Source: JAJDGF01 sp031549325 | GTDB taxonomy: Bacteria > Bacillota > Clostridia > Christensenellales > Aristaeellaceae | Assembly: GCA_031549325.1 (NCBI GenBank) | Contig: JAVBQA010000034.1 | Coordinates: 1 to 20,200, forward strand | DNA: 20,200 bases | Reading direction: 5' to 3' | In this document: one piece after another, positions 1 to 8,080 of the stretch | Layout of the letters: every line of letters starts with the position of its first letter | How positions within the stretch are numbered: the stretch's first letter is position 1 | Translations under genes and position numbers: made by a program | Notes under the pieces: model-generated | Databases searched by the model: none | Told to the model about the DNA's origin: nothing | What the model saw: the letters and a program-made list of their open reading frames with translations, nothing else

Positions 1-166
1 CGCGGCCGATGGTGGTTTTGCCCGATCCGGACTCGCCCACCAGCCCGAAGGTCTCGCCGCGATGGATGTCAAAGCTGACGCCGCGCACCGCCTCAAACGG
101 CGCGCGCTTTTTCCCGAACCGCACGCGCAGATCGCGCACGCCGAGCAGGATCTCCCTCTCGCTCAT
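1..166 (-). CDS. oppF: Oligopeptide ABC transporter ATP-binding protein OppF, N-terminal part, cut by window edge
   Basis: Second ATPase of a peptide importer, coupling ATP hydrolysis to uptake through OppB/OppC. Only the first 55 residues are in the window; the rest lies beyond position 1. The Walker A motif GESGSGKTT is at residues 44-52, preceded by the usual strand pattern ending VRGVSFDIHRGE. The ATG at 166-164 overlaps the TGA stop of oppD (ATGA), and a strong GGAGGTGA lies 6 bases upstream inside the end of oppD, so the two ATPases are translationally coupled. The OppF name rests on being the second ATPase gene after oppD. The ATPase family is certain; the peptide substrate is inferred from the operon. 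Confidence 0.9.
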   Translation of the reverse strand, partial: MSEREILLGVRDLRVRFGKKRAPFEAVRGVSFDIHRGETFGLVGESGSGKTTIGR

Positions 167-1197
167 CGGGCTTCACCTCCCATTTGGCGCAGCCGGGCAA
201 CGGCCTCCGGACGCTCAACTTCCGGCGCGCGCGGATCTAGCAGCCAGGTGCGCGCCCAGTGGGTCTCTGACACCTGAAACAGCGGCGGCCGCTCCACGAA
301 ATCGATGCCCAGCGCATAAGGATTTCGGGGGGCGAAAGCGTCGCCAACGATGGTTTTGAAGAGGCTTGGCGGCGTGCCCTTGATGGAGAACAGGTCCTCC
401 CCTCTCACCCCCAATTGCGGCAGAGAGCTGAGCAGCGCCCAGGTGTACGGATGGCGCGGGTCGTAAAACACCTCGTCGGTTCGCCCGATCTCCACAATGT
501 CGCCCGCGTACATCACCGCGATGCGGTCGGCCACATTGGCCACCACGCCCAGGTCGTGAGTGATGTAGACGGTGGTCAGCTGATATTTGGCCTGCAGCTG
601 CCGGATGAGTTTGAGCACCTGCGCCTGCACCGTGACGTCCAGCGCGGTGGTGGGCTCGTCGCAAATCAGGATCTTCGGCCGGCAGGCCATGGCGATGGCG
701 ATGACCACGCGCTGGCGCATGCCGCCGGAAAACTCGTGTGGATACTGGCGCGCGCGGCGCGCTGGCTCGGTGATGCCCACATCCGTCAACAGTTCCTGCG
801 TGGCCTTGTGGGCAGCGTCGCCGTGCAGGTTTTGGTGAAGCGCCAAGGCTTCACCAATCTGCTGCCCGATGGGCATCAGCGGGTTCAGGCTGGTCAGCGG
901 ATCCTGCAGCACCATGGCGATCTCGCGCCCGCGGATCTTCAGCCAGTCCCTCTCGTCCGCAAACCTGGCCAGGTCTTGGCCTTCATACAGAATCCGGCCG
1001 CTCTCGATCCGGCCATTGGCATCCAGCAGACCCATAAATGTCTTGACAAGCACCGACTTGCCGCTGCCGGATTCGCCCACGATGGCCAAGCTCTCGCTCT
1101 TGAAGAGGTCGAGCGACACGCCGCGAATCGCGTGCAGCATTTGCCCGCGCAGGCTGAACTGGACGTGCAAATCCTGAACGCTCAGAATGGGATTCAT
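163..1197 (-). CDS. oppD: Oligopeptide ABC transporter ATP-binding protein OppD
   Basis: Cytoplasmic ATPase of the peptide importer, 344 residues, full family length. Walker A GESGSGKS is at 41-48, the Q-loop VLQDP at 96-100, the signature FSGGMRQ at 156-162, Walker B ILICDEP at 176-182 and the switch histidine at 214. The C-terminal oligopeptide/dipeptide extension (about 235-325) is present. Its usual cysteines are replaced in FAPRNPYALGIDF, a form I recall from other Gram-positive OppD proteins that lack the iron-sulfur type cysteines. The start is well supported: GGAAGGAGG lies 7 bases before the ATG. It begins 15 bases after oppC and overlaps oppF. Confidence 0.95.
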   Translation of the reverse strand: MNPILSVQDLHVQFSLRGQMLHAIRGVSLDLFKSESLAIVGESGSGKSVLVKTFMGLLDANGRIESGRILYEGQDLARFADERDWLKIRGREIAMVLQDPLTSLNPLMPIGQQIGEALALHQNLHGDAAHKATQELLTDVGITEPARRARQYPHEFSGGMRQRVVIAIAMACRPKILICDEPTTALDVTVQAQVLKLIRQLQAKYQLTTVYITHDLGVVANVADRIAVMYAGDIVEIGRTDEVFYDPRHPYTWALLSSLPQLGVRGEDLFSIKGTPPSLFKTIVGDAFAPRNPYALGIDFVERPPLFQVSETHWARTWLLDPRAPEVERPEAVARLRQMGGEAR

Positions 1198-1212
1198 TCG
1201 CTCGCCTCCTTC

Positions 1213-2610
1213 CTAAATATGGTTCTTCGGGTCGGCGGCATCCGCAAACGCGTTGCCAATGATGTAAAACGAGATCGTGATCATCGAAAGCACCGCCGCT
1301 GGGAACAGCAGCTGGTACCTGAGCGATGGCGAGCTGATCAGCTGGCGGCCCTCGTTCAGCAGGTTGCCCAGAGAGGGGATCGACACCGGCAACCCGAGAC
1401 CAATGTAAGTGATGAAGACTTCATTGCCGATGGCCACTGGGATCGCCAGCGCCATGCGCAGCGTGATCACAGACACCAGGTAGGGCAGCAAGTTGCGCGC
1501 GATGATGCGAAATGTGCTGGTGCCGAGGCAGCGCGATGCCAGGTTGTAATCGCGGTCGCGGATGATGACAATCTGGTTTCTGATAAACAACGCCATGTTC
1601 AGCCAGCCGGTCAGGCACATGGCCAGAATCAGCGTCTGGATGCTGGGGCGAAGAACATAGGAAATCAGAATCAACACGATGGTTGTTGGAATGTTGTCGA
1701 GCACGTTGTAGATCTCGGTCATCAGCTTGTCAAGCTTTCGAACGTAACCCCACAGCACACCCATCATGATGCCCACCAGGGCCTCCACCAGCGCCACGAG
1801 GAACCCGATGAACAGCGAGGTGCGCGTGCCCGACCACACCCGGGCCCATAAATCCTGCCCGATGTTGTTGGTGCCAAACCAGTGCGCGTGCCGGGTGGGC
1901 AGCGTGCGCAGCTGGGTTTCGCGGGTGGTGACGGCCTCGCCGGTGGCGGCGTCTTTCATTTCCAATGCCGCTTTTTCTACATACAGCGCGCCGCCGCCGG
2001 AGGCAATCCCTGCGGGGCTCGAATACACATTGGTCTTGAAGTTGGACAGACATTCATATGGTGTGGCGGATGGATCCTCCGGCAGCTTCAGGTTGGTGTT
2101 TTCCACGTACCCCGTCTTGCCCTCGTGCTCGATCTTGCTCCAGGCGCCGGTGTGCTCGATCACGTTGAACTTAATGCGCTTTTGAATGGCGAAACTGACG
2201 CTGGAGACGCGGCACCAATCGGCGTCCACAGGCGACACGCTGAGCGCCTCGCCCGCCGGAACCGTCTTGGCCACGGTGGTGGTGCTGGGGGGCACGTTGG
2301 ACAGCTGCATACCGGTCTCCGGGTGGTTATTGATGGTGTTGGCGTCGTACTGGCCGGGCAGATACGGCTGGATGAACGTGAACGCCAGCACGATCAGCAG
2401 CAGACACAGCAGCGACAGCGCCGCGCGGTTCTTCAGGAACACCTGCAGCGTGCTGCGCCAGTAGGAGTAGTTTGAGTAGCCGGTGCGCTCGGCCTCATCA
2501 TCCGGCCGGTTGTCAAAAGAAAACGCGGTCCGCTCGTCCAGCTTTGTTTGAATCGTCTCGCCAAGGTGCGCCTCGAGCGCGACGCGCTTCTTGCTCTGAA
2601 ACAGTTTCAT
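1213..2610 (-). CDS. oppC: Oligopeptide ABC transporter permease OppC with a large extracytoplasmic insertion
   Basis: Membrane permease of the importer, 465 residues against about 300 for typical OppC. The first transmembrane helix is at about 63-82. The canonical loop reaches NVPPS at 105-109 and resumes at HWFGTNNIGQDLWARV (243-258), so about 130 residues are inserted exactly there, on the outer face of the membrane. The insert includes WSKIEHEGKTGYVENTNLKL (157-176), which resembles a bacterial SH3 repeat. The permease domain (about 265-455) contains the ATPase-contacting EAA loop, CLGTSTFRIIARNLLP (361-376). The N-terminal 60 residues form a polar cytoplasmic extension. AAAGGAGGG lies 9 bases before the ATG, and the start overlaps the oppB stop (TGATG). 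The permease identity is firm; the role of the insert is unknown. Confidence 0.93.
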   Translation of the reverse strand: MKLFQSKKRVALEAHLGETIQTKLDERTAFSFDNRPDDEAERTGYSNYSYWRSTLQVFLKNRAALSLLCLLLIVLAFTFIQPYLPGQYDANTINNHPETGMQLSNVPPSTTTVAKTVPAGEALSVSPVDADWCRVSSVSFAIQKRIKFNVIEHTGAWSKIEHEGKTGYVENTNLKLPEDPSATPYECLSNFKTNVYSSPAGIASGGGALYVEKAALEMKDAATGEAVTTRETQLRTLPTRHAHWFGTNNIGQDLWARVWSGTRTSLFIGFLVALVEALVGIMMGVLWGYVRKLDKLMTEIYNVLDNIPTTIVLILISYVLRPSIQTLILAMCLTGWLNMALFIRNQIVIIRDRDYNLASRCLGTSTFRIIARNLLPYLVSVITLRMALAIPVAIGNEVFITYIGLGLPVSIPSLGNLLNEGRQLISSPSLRYQLLFPAAVLSMITISFYIIGNAFADAADPKNHI

Positions 2611-3551
2611 CAGCGCGCGCCCTCCTTTCCGGCAAAGCTGATCCGGGGATCGAGCACCGCCATCAGCAGGTCTCCAACAAGCAGACCCACGATGCCAATG
2701 CAGCTGTAGATCATCACCAGCGCCTGCACCATGGGGTTGTCCTGCCGCCCGATCACGTTCACGAGCAAGCCGCCCATGCCCGGGATCGAGTACAGCGACT
2801 CAATATAGATCGAGCCCATCACCGTGTACAAAATCAGCGTGGGCAGGTATTGGATCATGGGCACAAACGCATTCCGGAACACGTGCCGCATGGTGATTTT
2901 CTTGGTGGAGACGCCTTTGGCGCGGGCCAGTCGCACATAGTCCTTGTTCATCTCATCGAGCATATAGCGCCTGAGCCACATGGCAAAATAGGCCATGTTC
3001 CCAAGCGACATGGAGAACACAGGCAGAATCCAGGTCAGCGGATTCTCCCTCTGAAACAGCATGGGCAGCTTGAAGAGATCGGTGACGTACATCTGCAAAA
3101 GGATGTAATAGATGGCCGCCGGGACGGCGTTGACCAGCACGATGAACAGCGTGCCGAACTTGTCCCAGAACCGGGATTTGGAGCGGGCCATGGCGGCCCC
3201 GAGCGGCACGCCCAGCAGCAGCGCCAGCACCATGGACATGAGGCCAATCTGCAGCGACAGCGGCGCTTTCTCGGCGATGATCCCAGTGACCGACGCACCC
3301 ACGCGGTAGCGCGCCGAGACGCCCAGGTCGCCCTGAAACAGCTTGACGTAGAAGTTTTTCAGCTGCTCAATCATGGGATCCAGCAGCCCCATCAGCCGCA
3401 AGCGCTGAGTGATGGTGGCCTTGTCCAGCTTGTCGAAGTTGTCAAAATAGCCCTCAATGGGCATCTGGCGCAGCAAAATGAACACCACCGTGACGATGAT
3501 GAACAGTGACAGCAACGCGAACAGCAACCTCTTTATGGAGTACTTCAGCAA
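2610..3551 (-). CDS. oppB: Oligopeptide ABC transporter permease OppB
   Basis: First permease subunit of the peptide importer, 313 residues, normal length. The N-terminal helix (about 8-28) is followed by an extracytoplasmic loop, and the permease domain spans about 95-300. The EAA loop DYVRLARAKGVSTKKITMRH (204-223) contacts the ATPases, and the C-terminal DPRISF (301-306) is typical. The start appears to be TTG at 3551-3549, giving LLKYSIKRLL. An imperfect Shine-Dalgarno AAGGTTGTGA lies 7 bases upstream, and no ATG is available in the right place. The stop overlaps the oppC start. The gene follows oppA across a 140-base spacer holding two hairpins, which may lower its expression relative to the binding protein. 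Confidence 0.94.
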   Translation of the reverse strand: MLKYSIKRLLFALLSLFIIVTVVFILLRQMPIEGYFDNFDKLDKATITQRLRLMGLLDPMIEQLKNFYVKLFQGDLGVSARYRVGASVTGIIAEKAPLSLQIGLMSMVLALLLGVPLGAAMARSKSRFWDKFGTLFIVLVNAVPAAIYYILLQMYVTDLFKLPMLFQRENPLTWILPVFSMSLGNMAYFAMWLRRYMLDEMNKDYVRLARAKGVSTKKITMRHVFRNAFVPMIQYLPTLILYTVMGSIYIESLYSIPGMGGLLVNVIGRQDNPMVQALVMIYSCIGIVGLLVGDLLMAVLDPRISFAGKEGAR

Positions 3552-3577
3552 CGAAAAGTCACAACCTTCGCACGATA

Positions 3578-3601
3578 AGGGGCGGGACTTATCCCGCCCC
3601 T
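3578..3601. repeat. Perfect 10-bp inverted repeat in the oppA-oppB spacer
   Basis: Arms AGGGGCGGGA (3578-3587) and TCCCGCCCCT (3592-3601) enclose a four-base loop. On the oppA-oppB transcript this is a very stable hairpin, but no U-run follows on either strand, so it is not a classical intrinsic terminator. It could slow read-through, protect the oppA message from 3' exonucleases, or belong to a dispersed intergenic palindrome family. Confidence 0.75.
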
Positions 3602-3626
3602 ATGCCAAGAATTTCAAGATGGGATT

Positions 3627-3648
3627 CCCAAAGGACGCGACCTTTGGG
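3627..3648. repeat. Second hairpin in the oppA-oppB spacer, 8-bp stem
   Basis: CCCAAAGG (3627-3634) pairs with CCTTTGGG (3641-3648) around a six-base loop. It lies 43 bases downstream of the oppA stop and 25 bases before the 10-bp hairpin in the direction of transcription. A short direct repeat, AACGCTCC, flanks it at 3664-3671 and 3679-3686. Stacked hairpins between binding-protein and permease genes are a known way to set unequal expression. Confidence 0.6.
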
Positions 3649-3691
3649 CCGGGGTTTCGAGGGAACGCTCCGTCCCCAAACGCTCCCCCGC

Positions 3692-5545
3692 TTATGCCCC
3701 GGCGTTCTCGCGCGCGGCCGTCCAGGCGTCATAGGCATCGAAGAACTCGTCCGTGGACATGGGGTGATCCATCAGATGCACGCCCTTGTAACGGTACATG
3801 GCCAAGCCGCAGGCGTTGTGCTGGCGCTCGAACGGATTCATGCGCGACGCCCAATAGCCGCCCTCGTCCGAGCCGAACGGGATGGTGATTGCGTGCTCTA
3901 TCAGCCAAGCCTCGGCCTCTGCGAACGCCGCATAGCGCGCGCCGAGGTCCCCATAGACCGGCTTGGCAGCGTCGATCAGGTTGTAGTACTCGAGGTTCCC
4001 AGCGGCGTCGCGATAGCCCTCAATATTGCGCAGGAAGCAATACGTGTCCTGGGGTCGGAAAGGTTCTGCGGTGTTCACCGGATCGGCGAAATCAAGGCCC
4101 CAGTTGCATCTCATGAAAGCGTATTTCCCCGAGCGGCGAATCTCACCCAGGAATCCCGTGGCCGGGCCGGCCTCAACGATGATGTCGATATAGTCTAAGC
4201 CCAGCAACGCTTCCAGCTGTTGCTCGACTACCTGGCACTCCTCCGCCCAGCCAGTGGTGGTTGGGTTGTAGCACATCAGCACCTTCACCGGGAAGGTGGC
4301 GCCAGCGGCGGTCAGCTCTTCCATGGCCTTGGCTTTGAACTCCAGCGCCTTCTCCGGCTCAAACGCAGGCTTGTCGAACTGAGCCAGCGCGCCGGTCTTG
4401 GTGTAGTCCACATCGTCGGCGCTCATGATGTTGGGCGGGGTGATGGTGGTGTACAGCAGCGCCTCGGGGTTGTCGGCCTCGTGCACGGTCATGGCCTTCA
4501 CGCGGTCCAGCCCGAAGAAGAACGACTTTCTAAAGTTCTCGTTGTTGACGGCCAGCTTCCAGTTGGCAGGCTCATACTGCGCGTCGAACTGCGGATCGTA
4601 GTTGAAATTGTAGAAGTAGGTGTACTGCCCCGTTTGCTTCTGCGGGCGGAGCAGGTTGGCGGTGTCAGGATTGGCCAGCCACTGCTGCGCCACGGTGGTG
4701 CCCATGCCCTCCACTTCGTCGATCTCGCCGCGCTGAAACAGTTCAGGAGACAGCGTGACGGCCTCTTTATTGAACGTCTTGTCGATGGTGTCGATGTAGA
4801 CTTGCTCCGCGTCCCAGTACAGCGGGTTCTTGGTGAACACCATCTTTTCCTGCGGCTTGAAGGTGGACAGCGTGTAGGCGCCGCAGTACAGGATCGTATC
4901 GTTGCCAGTACCCAGGCCGAAATTGGCGCCCTGCTGATCCATGAACGCTTTGTTTACGGGCATGAAGCACACGTAGTCCAGCATGGACAGGAAGTACGGC
5001 GCGGGATTGGTGAGCTTGTACTCCAGCGTATACTCGTCAATTGCCTTCACGCCCACGGCGCCCCACTCGGTCGCCGGCGCGGCTTCCTTGCCCTCCTCAG
5101 GCGGCGTAGTGCCCGCGTTGTAGGCTTTTGCGCCCTCGATGATGTCAGTCAGGATCCATGCGGTGGGCGCTGCGTTCTTGCCGTCCAGAATGTAGGCAGC
5201 GGCATCCACAAAGTCCTGTGCGGTGACATTGGCGACTTGTTCGCCCGCGCCGTTTACCCAAGACGCGTTGTCCCGCAGCTTGAAGGTGTAGGTCAGGCCG
5301 TCGTCCGAAACCGTCCACTCCTTGGCCAGCGCAGGCTGGATGCGGCCCAGGTTGTCAAACTCGATCAGCGTATCGATCACGTTCGCCGACACCCTAAATT
5401 CCACCGCTGTTGAAGACAGCAGGTAGTTCAGCGAGGGCAGCTCAGCGTCGTACAGCATGCGGTAGGCGGTCTCGGCCGAGGCCGGCACGCTGAACACGCT
5501 CAGCGCCAGCATCAGGCAAAGCAGCAAGGCAAACAATCTCCTCAT
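3692..5545 (-). CDS. oppA: Peptide-binding protein OppA (SBP family 5), secreted with a non-lipoprotein signal peptide
   Basis: Extracytoplasmic receptor that captures peptides for OppBCDF; about 617 residues, a large family 5 solute-binding protein. The reading frame extends upstream, but AGGAGGGG lies just before the ATG at 5545, which gives MRRLFALLLCLMLALS and a normal signal peptide ending VPASA before E25. There is no lipobox: the only early cysteine (residue 10) sits in the hydrophobic core and is preceded by leucines. Family 5 features include an early segment around LPSLNYLLSS, the TYTFKLRDNASWVNG segment and the LYCGAYTLSTFKPQEKMVF block. There is no C-terminal membrane helix or sorting signal. 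It is the first gene of the opp operon, with its own promoter. The family call is strong; the substrate class is inferred from the neighbours. Confidence 0.93.
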   Translation of the reverse strand: MRRLFALLLCLMLALSVFSVPASAETAYRMLYDAELPSLNYLLSSTAVEFRVSANVIDTLIEFDNLGRIQPALAKEWTVSDDGLTYTFKLRDNASWVNGAGEQVANVTAQDFVDAAAYILDGKNAAPTAWILTDIIEGAKAYNAGTTPPEEGKEAAPATEWGAVGVKAIDEYTLEYKLTNPAPYFLSMLDYVCFMPVNKAFMDQQGANFGLGTGNDTILYCGAYTLSTFKPQEKMVFTKNPLYWDAEQVYIDTIDKTFNKEAVTLSPELFQRGEIDEVEGMGTTVAQQWLANPDTANLLRPQKQTGQYTYFYNFNYDPQFDAQYEPANWKLAVNNENFRKSFFFGLDRVKAMTVHEADNPEALLYTTITPPNIMSADDVDYTKTGALAQFDKPAFEPEKALEFKAKAMEELTAAGATFPVKVLMCYNPTTTGWAEECQVVEQQLEALLGLDYIDIIVEAGPATGFLGEIRRSGKYAFMRCNWGLDFADPVNTAEPFRPQDTYCFLRNIEGYRDAAGNLEYYNLIDAAKPVYGDLGARYAAFAEAEAWLIEHAITIPFGSDEGGYWASRMNPFERQHNACGLAMYRYKGVHLMDHPMSTDEFFDAYDAWTAARENAGA

Positions 5546-5610
5546 GGTAACCCCTCCTACGTCCAATTCATCGCGCGCGACATGCAGCCGACGCTCTATG
5601 ACTTCTCATT

Positions 5611-5639
5611 AGAATACCACAAATCCTCGCAAAAAACAA
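5611..5639 (-). promoter_or_regulatory. Sigma-70-type promoter for the opp operon
   Basis: On the minus strand TTGTTT (5639-5634) and TATTCT (5616-5611) are separated by exactly 17 bases. The elements sit about 65 bases before the oppA start codon, inside an AT-rich patch that stands out from the GC-rich surroundings. No operator palindrome was recognised nearby. Confidence 0.65.
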
Positions 5640-5713
5640 TGTGTTTGCAAGCTGGAATCTGAAAACTTTCACACTCGGCGCGCGACTTCAAAAAGGCATA
5701 TGGATTCGCTGCC

Positions 5714-5739
5714 GCGGGCAAACCCTTGGGCTCGCCCGC
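5714..5739 (-). terminator. Hairpin after the MATE gene, possible terminator without a U-run
   Basis: On the minus strand GCGGGCGAGCCC and GGGTTTGCCCGC can pair over 12 positions, two of them G-U, around a very small loop. The hairpin begins 7 bases after the MATE stop codon. The asymmetry (wobbles only on the minus strand) suggests that the RNA of this strand is the functional one. No U-run follows directly, so any termination might be factor-dependent. Confidence 0.45.
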
Positions 5740-5745
5740 CCTCCC

Positions 5746-7098
5746 CTATGCCCTGGTCAGCTGTTTGATCCACTTGAAACGGTTGCACCAGATCGCCGCC
5801 GGTATACACTTGAACACCTGGTCGGCGTTCAGGCAGATCACCACCGCGACAGGCGGCCAATGCCACAGAAACGCCGCCATGAACGACACCGGCAGCACGA
5901 TACACCAAATGCTGATGATGTCCACGATCATGCAGTATCTGCTGTCGCCGCCCCCCCGAATGATGCCGGTGGATGTGGGCATCTGATAGGCCATGCCGGT
6001 GGCGGTCACGCTCATGACCAGCATGAACGAGTAAGCCAGATCCTTGGCGCCCTGAGAAAGCCCGCTGAACATGGATGGCATCAGCCAGCGCAGCGTCAGG
6101 ATCCCGAGGCCCGTAAACACCCCGATGATCAAAAAGACGCCTTGCAGCGTTCTCGCGTATTCCCTGACCTTCCTAAGGTCGCCCATGCCAACGGTTTTCC
6201 CGATGACCACAGCCGCCGAAGCGGCGGCGCCAACGGAGGCTACCTTGAGCAGCATCATCAGGTTGGACGCCACCGAATTGGCCGCCATGGCGTCGTCCGT
6301 CAGGTGCCCGAGCACCATCGTTTGCAGCGCCAGATTCACGCCCCACATGCCAGAGACGAACATAATGGGCCGGGCAGTTTTCAGATAATCCCGCATCAAA
6401 GCGCCATCCGTCTTTTTGTAGTCAGACGGCTTGAGAGACAGCTTTTTGTCTGCCCGGAACGCATAGATGAGTACAATGACAAGCTCGATCACCCGCGCAG
6501 AGATCGTGCCGATCGCCGCGCCGGTGACGCCCAGCTCGGGCGCGCCCAAGCGCCCGGCGATCAGCAGATAATTGATGCAGTAATTGACGACGAGCGCCAC
6601 CAGCGACACCCCGAACGCGATGCGCACCGTCTGCACGCTGCGCATGGTGGCCAGCAGCACCGAGGTGACGGCAAAGATCGGATAGCTGAAGCGAATGATG
6701 GACAGGTACTTCATGCCCTCGCCGATGTACGATTCGTTTTGGCTGAAGCGCAACAAGATGCCGTGCGGGAATGCGCTCACCAGAAGGAACATGAGCAGCG
6801 CAAATCCCATTGCGATGCGCATTGCAATGCCGGACAGCCGCTTGATCGGGCCGATCTCCCGCTTACCCCAGTACTGGCTGCACAGCACCACCATCGCGTC
6901 CCCGATGCCCGCGATCAGGTTTTGCACCACGAACTGAATGTTGTTCACCATGTATGCGCCCGAAAGCGCGCCCTGGTCATAATTGGCCAGCATCCAGTTG
7001 TCCAGCAGGTTCACCGCCAGCACAATCACGTTTTGTAAAACCAGCACCCAGAACAGCGAAGAAAAGTCACGATAGAACTGCCTGTCTTTGGTAAACAT
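5746..7098 (-). CDS. MATE-family multidrug/metabolite efflux protein
   Basis: Integral membrane antiporter, 450 residues, the usual MATE length with about twelve hydrophobic helices in two related halves. The first half begins FSSLFWVLVLQNVIVLAVNL (12-31). Family-typical segments include LAGIGDAMVVLCSQYWGKRE-like sequence at about 62-81 and, in the second half, ANSVASNLMMLLKVASVGAA followed by VVIGKTVGMGDLRKVREYAR. These match the repeated Q/G-rich helix and the following basic loop. The ATG at 7098 has GGGAGG upstream at normal spacing. It lies 60 bases downstream of the YitT-family gene on the same strand, so co-transcription is possible. The substrate cannot be read from the sequence; MATE proteins export cationic drugs, metabolites or lipids using Na+ or H+. 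Confidence 0.92.
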   Translation of the reverse strand: MFTKDRQFYRDFSSLFWVLVLQNVIVLAVNLLDNWMLANYDQGALSGAYMVNNIQFVVQNLIAGIGDAMVVLCSQYWGKREIGPIKRLSGIAMRIAMGFALLMFLLVSAFPHGILLRFSQNESYIGEGMKYLSIIRFSYPIFAVTSVLLATMRSVQTVRIAFGVSLVALVVNYCINYLLIAGRLGAPELGVTGAAIGTISARVIELVIVLIYAFRADKKLSLKPSDYKKTDGALMRDYLKTARPIMFVSGMWGVNLALQTMVLGHLTDDAMAANSVASNLMMLLKVASVGAAASAAVVIGKTVGMGDLRKVREYARTLQGVFLIIGVFTGLGILTLRWLMPSMFSGLSQGAKDLAYSFMLVMSVTATGMAYQMPTSTGIIRGGGDSRYCMIVDIISIWCIVLPVSFMAAFLWHWPPVAVVICLNADQVFKCIPAAIWCNRFKWIKQLTRA

Positions 7099-7158
7099 GG
7101 ATTCCGGCCTCCCGTGAACTATTGCGCCGCATTTCCAGTCTATGTATGGAAGCTCCGA

Positions 7159-8007
7159 TTATTTGTGCGGCTTGAACCCCTCGCCCAGCGCCTCATGCAC
7201 ATTGGTGGCGATCATGAACGCCTGCGGATCGAGCTCGGACACAATGCTTCTGATTTTCATCGTCTCGAGCCGGTTGATGACGCACAGCAGCACCACTTTT
7301 TCGTCTCTGCTGTACATGCCCACGCCCTGCAGCGCCGTTACGCCCCGGTCGAGCTCGGTCATCAGCCGCGCGGCGATCTGCTCGGACTTGCCGGAGATGA
7401 TGTAATAGGCTTTCGCCGAGTTCGGCCCTTCCAGCACCATGTCCAGCATCTGCGTGAGCAGAAAGGACGCGATCAGCGCGTACATGGCCTTGGTCACATC
7501 GAACACGAACCCGGACGCGATGATGACACAGGCGTCGATGGCAAAGGTGATGATGCTGATGCGCAGCACCGGGACGCGCTGGTGCACCAGCGTGCCTAAC
7601 ATGTCCGAGCCTCCCGTGGTGGCGCCGCCGCGCAGGATCAGGCCAAAGGCGCCACCCGCCATCACACCGCCAAACACGGCGGACAGCAGTGGGTCCGTGG
7701 TCACCTGGTGGATGAACGTGAAATGGTCGATCGACAGCGAGAGGCCGAACGAGGCAAACATCGATTTGAGGCCAAACTGCATCCCCATGGAGCGCATGGA
7801 CAGCGCGAACAGCGGCACGTTCAGCGCCAGCGTGATCAAGCCAACAGGCCAGCCGGTGTAGTGATTCACCAACTGGCCAATGCCGGTAAACCCGCCCGGC
7901 GCGATGTCATTGGGTATCAGGTACATGCGGTAGGCAAACGCGCCAAAGCACAACCCTGCAACGATCTGTATCCAAGAAAGAACCGAGTTTTGACCGCGTT
8001 TTTTCAT
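7159..8007 (-). CDS. YitT-family membrane protein (DUF161 + DUF2179)
   Basis: Multi-helix membrane protein of the YitT family, about 282 residues; the transported substrate, if any, is not established. The N-terminal membrane part (about 10-195) contains YLIPNDIAPGGFTGIGQLVN and the conserved glycine-rich GVMAGGAFGLILRGGATTGGSDML-like region (about 115-137). The cytoplasmic C-terminal DUF2179 domain (about 199-277) contains YYIISGK, RGVTALQGVGMYS and KVVLLCVINRLE. The frame extends to a TTG at 8028, but GGAGTGA lies 5 bases before the ATG at 8007, so 8007 is the better start. It sits 73 bases downstream of mazF and 60 upstream of the MATE gene. Its own weak promoter may lie just upstream. Confidence 0.9.
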   Translation of the reverse strand: MKKRGQNSVLSWIQIVAGLCFGAFAYRMYLIPNDIAPGGFTGIGQLVNHYTGWPVGLITLALNVPLFALSMRSMGMQFGLKSMFASFGLSLSIDHFTFIHQVTTDPLLSAVFGGVMAGGAFGLILRGGATTGGSDMLGTLVHQRVPVLRISIITFAIDACVIIASGFVFDVTKAMYALIASFLLTQMLDMVLEGPNSAKAYYIISGKSEQIAARLMTELDRGVTALQGVGMYSRDEKVVLLCVINRLETMKIRSIVSELDPQAFMIATNVHEALGEGFKPHK

Positions 8008-8047
8008 GGCATTCACTCCAAGTGGCAAGAATTTAAAGCCACTTTTT

Positions 8048-8053
8048 AGTATA
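8048..8053 (-). promoter_or_regulatory. Possible -10 element for the YitT-family gene
   Basis: TATACT on the minus strand lies about 40 bases before the ATG, in the short gap after mazF. No good -35 hexamer is present at 16-18 bases (TATGCG at 17), so the gene may instead be read from mazF. Confidence 0.3.
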
Positions 8054-8080
8054 TCACAGAATGCCCCGCGCGCATAGCTC

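Noticed and set aside
415..1851. A 478-codon open frame on the plus strand opposite oppD and oppC
   Set aside because: It is a shadow of GC-rich coding sequence: rich in H, Q, R, D and V, with no recognisable domain, and it runs opposite two clearly conserved genes.
5641..7038. A 465-codon plus-strand frame opposite the MATE gene
   Set aside because: The composition is dominated by H, R, D and Q, typical of antisense frames; the minus-strand MATE protein is clear.
7099..7158. A hairpin in the gap between the YitT-family and MATE genes (TTCCA/TGGAA and GCCGCA/TGCGGC arms)
   Set aside because: The arms are short and widely spaced, the outer one lies partly in coding sequence, and no U-run follows.
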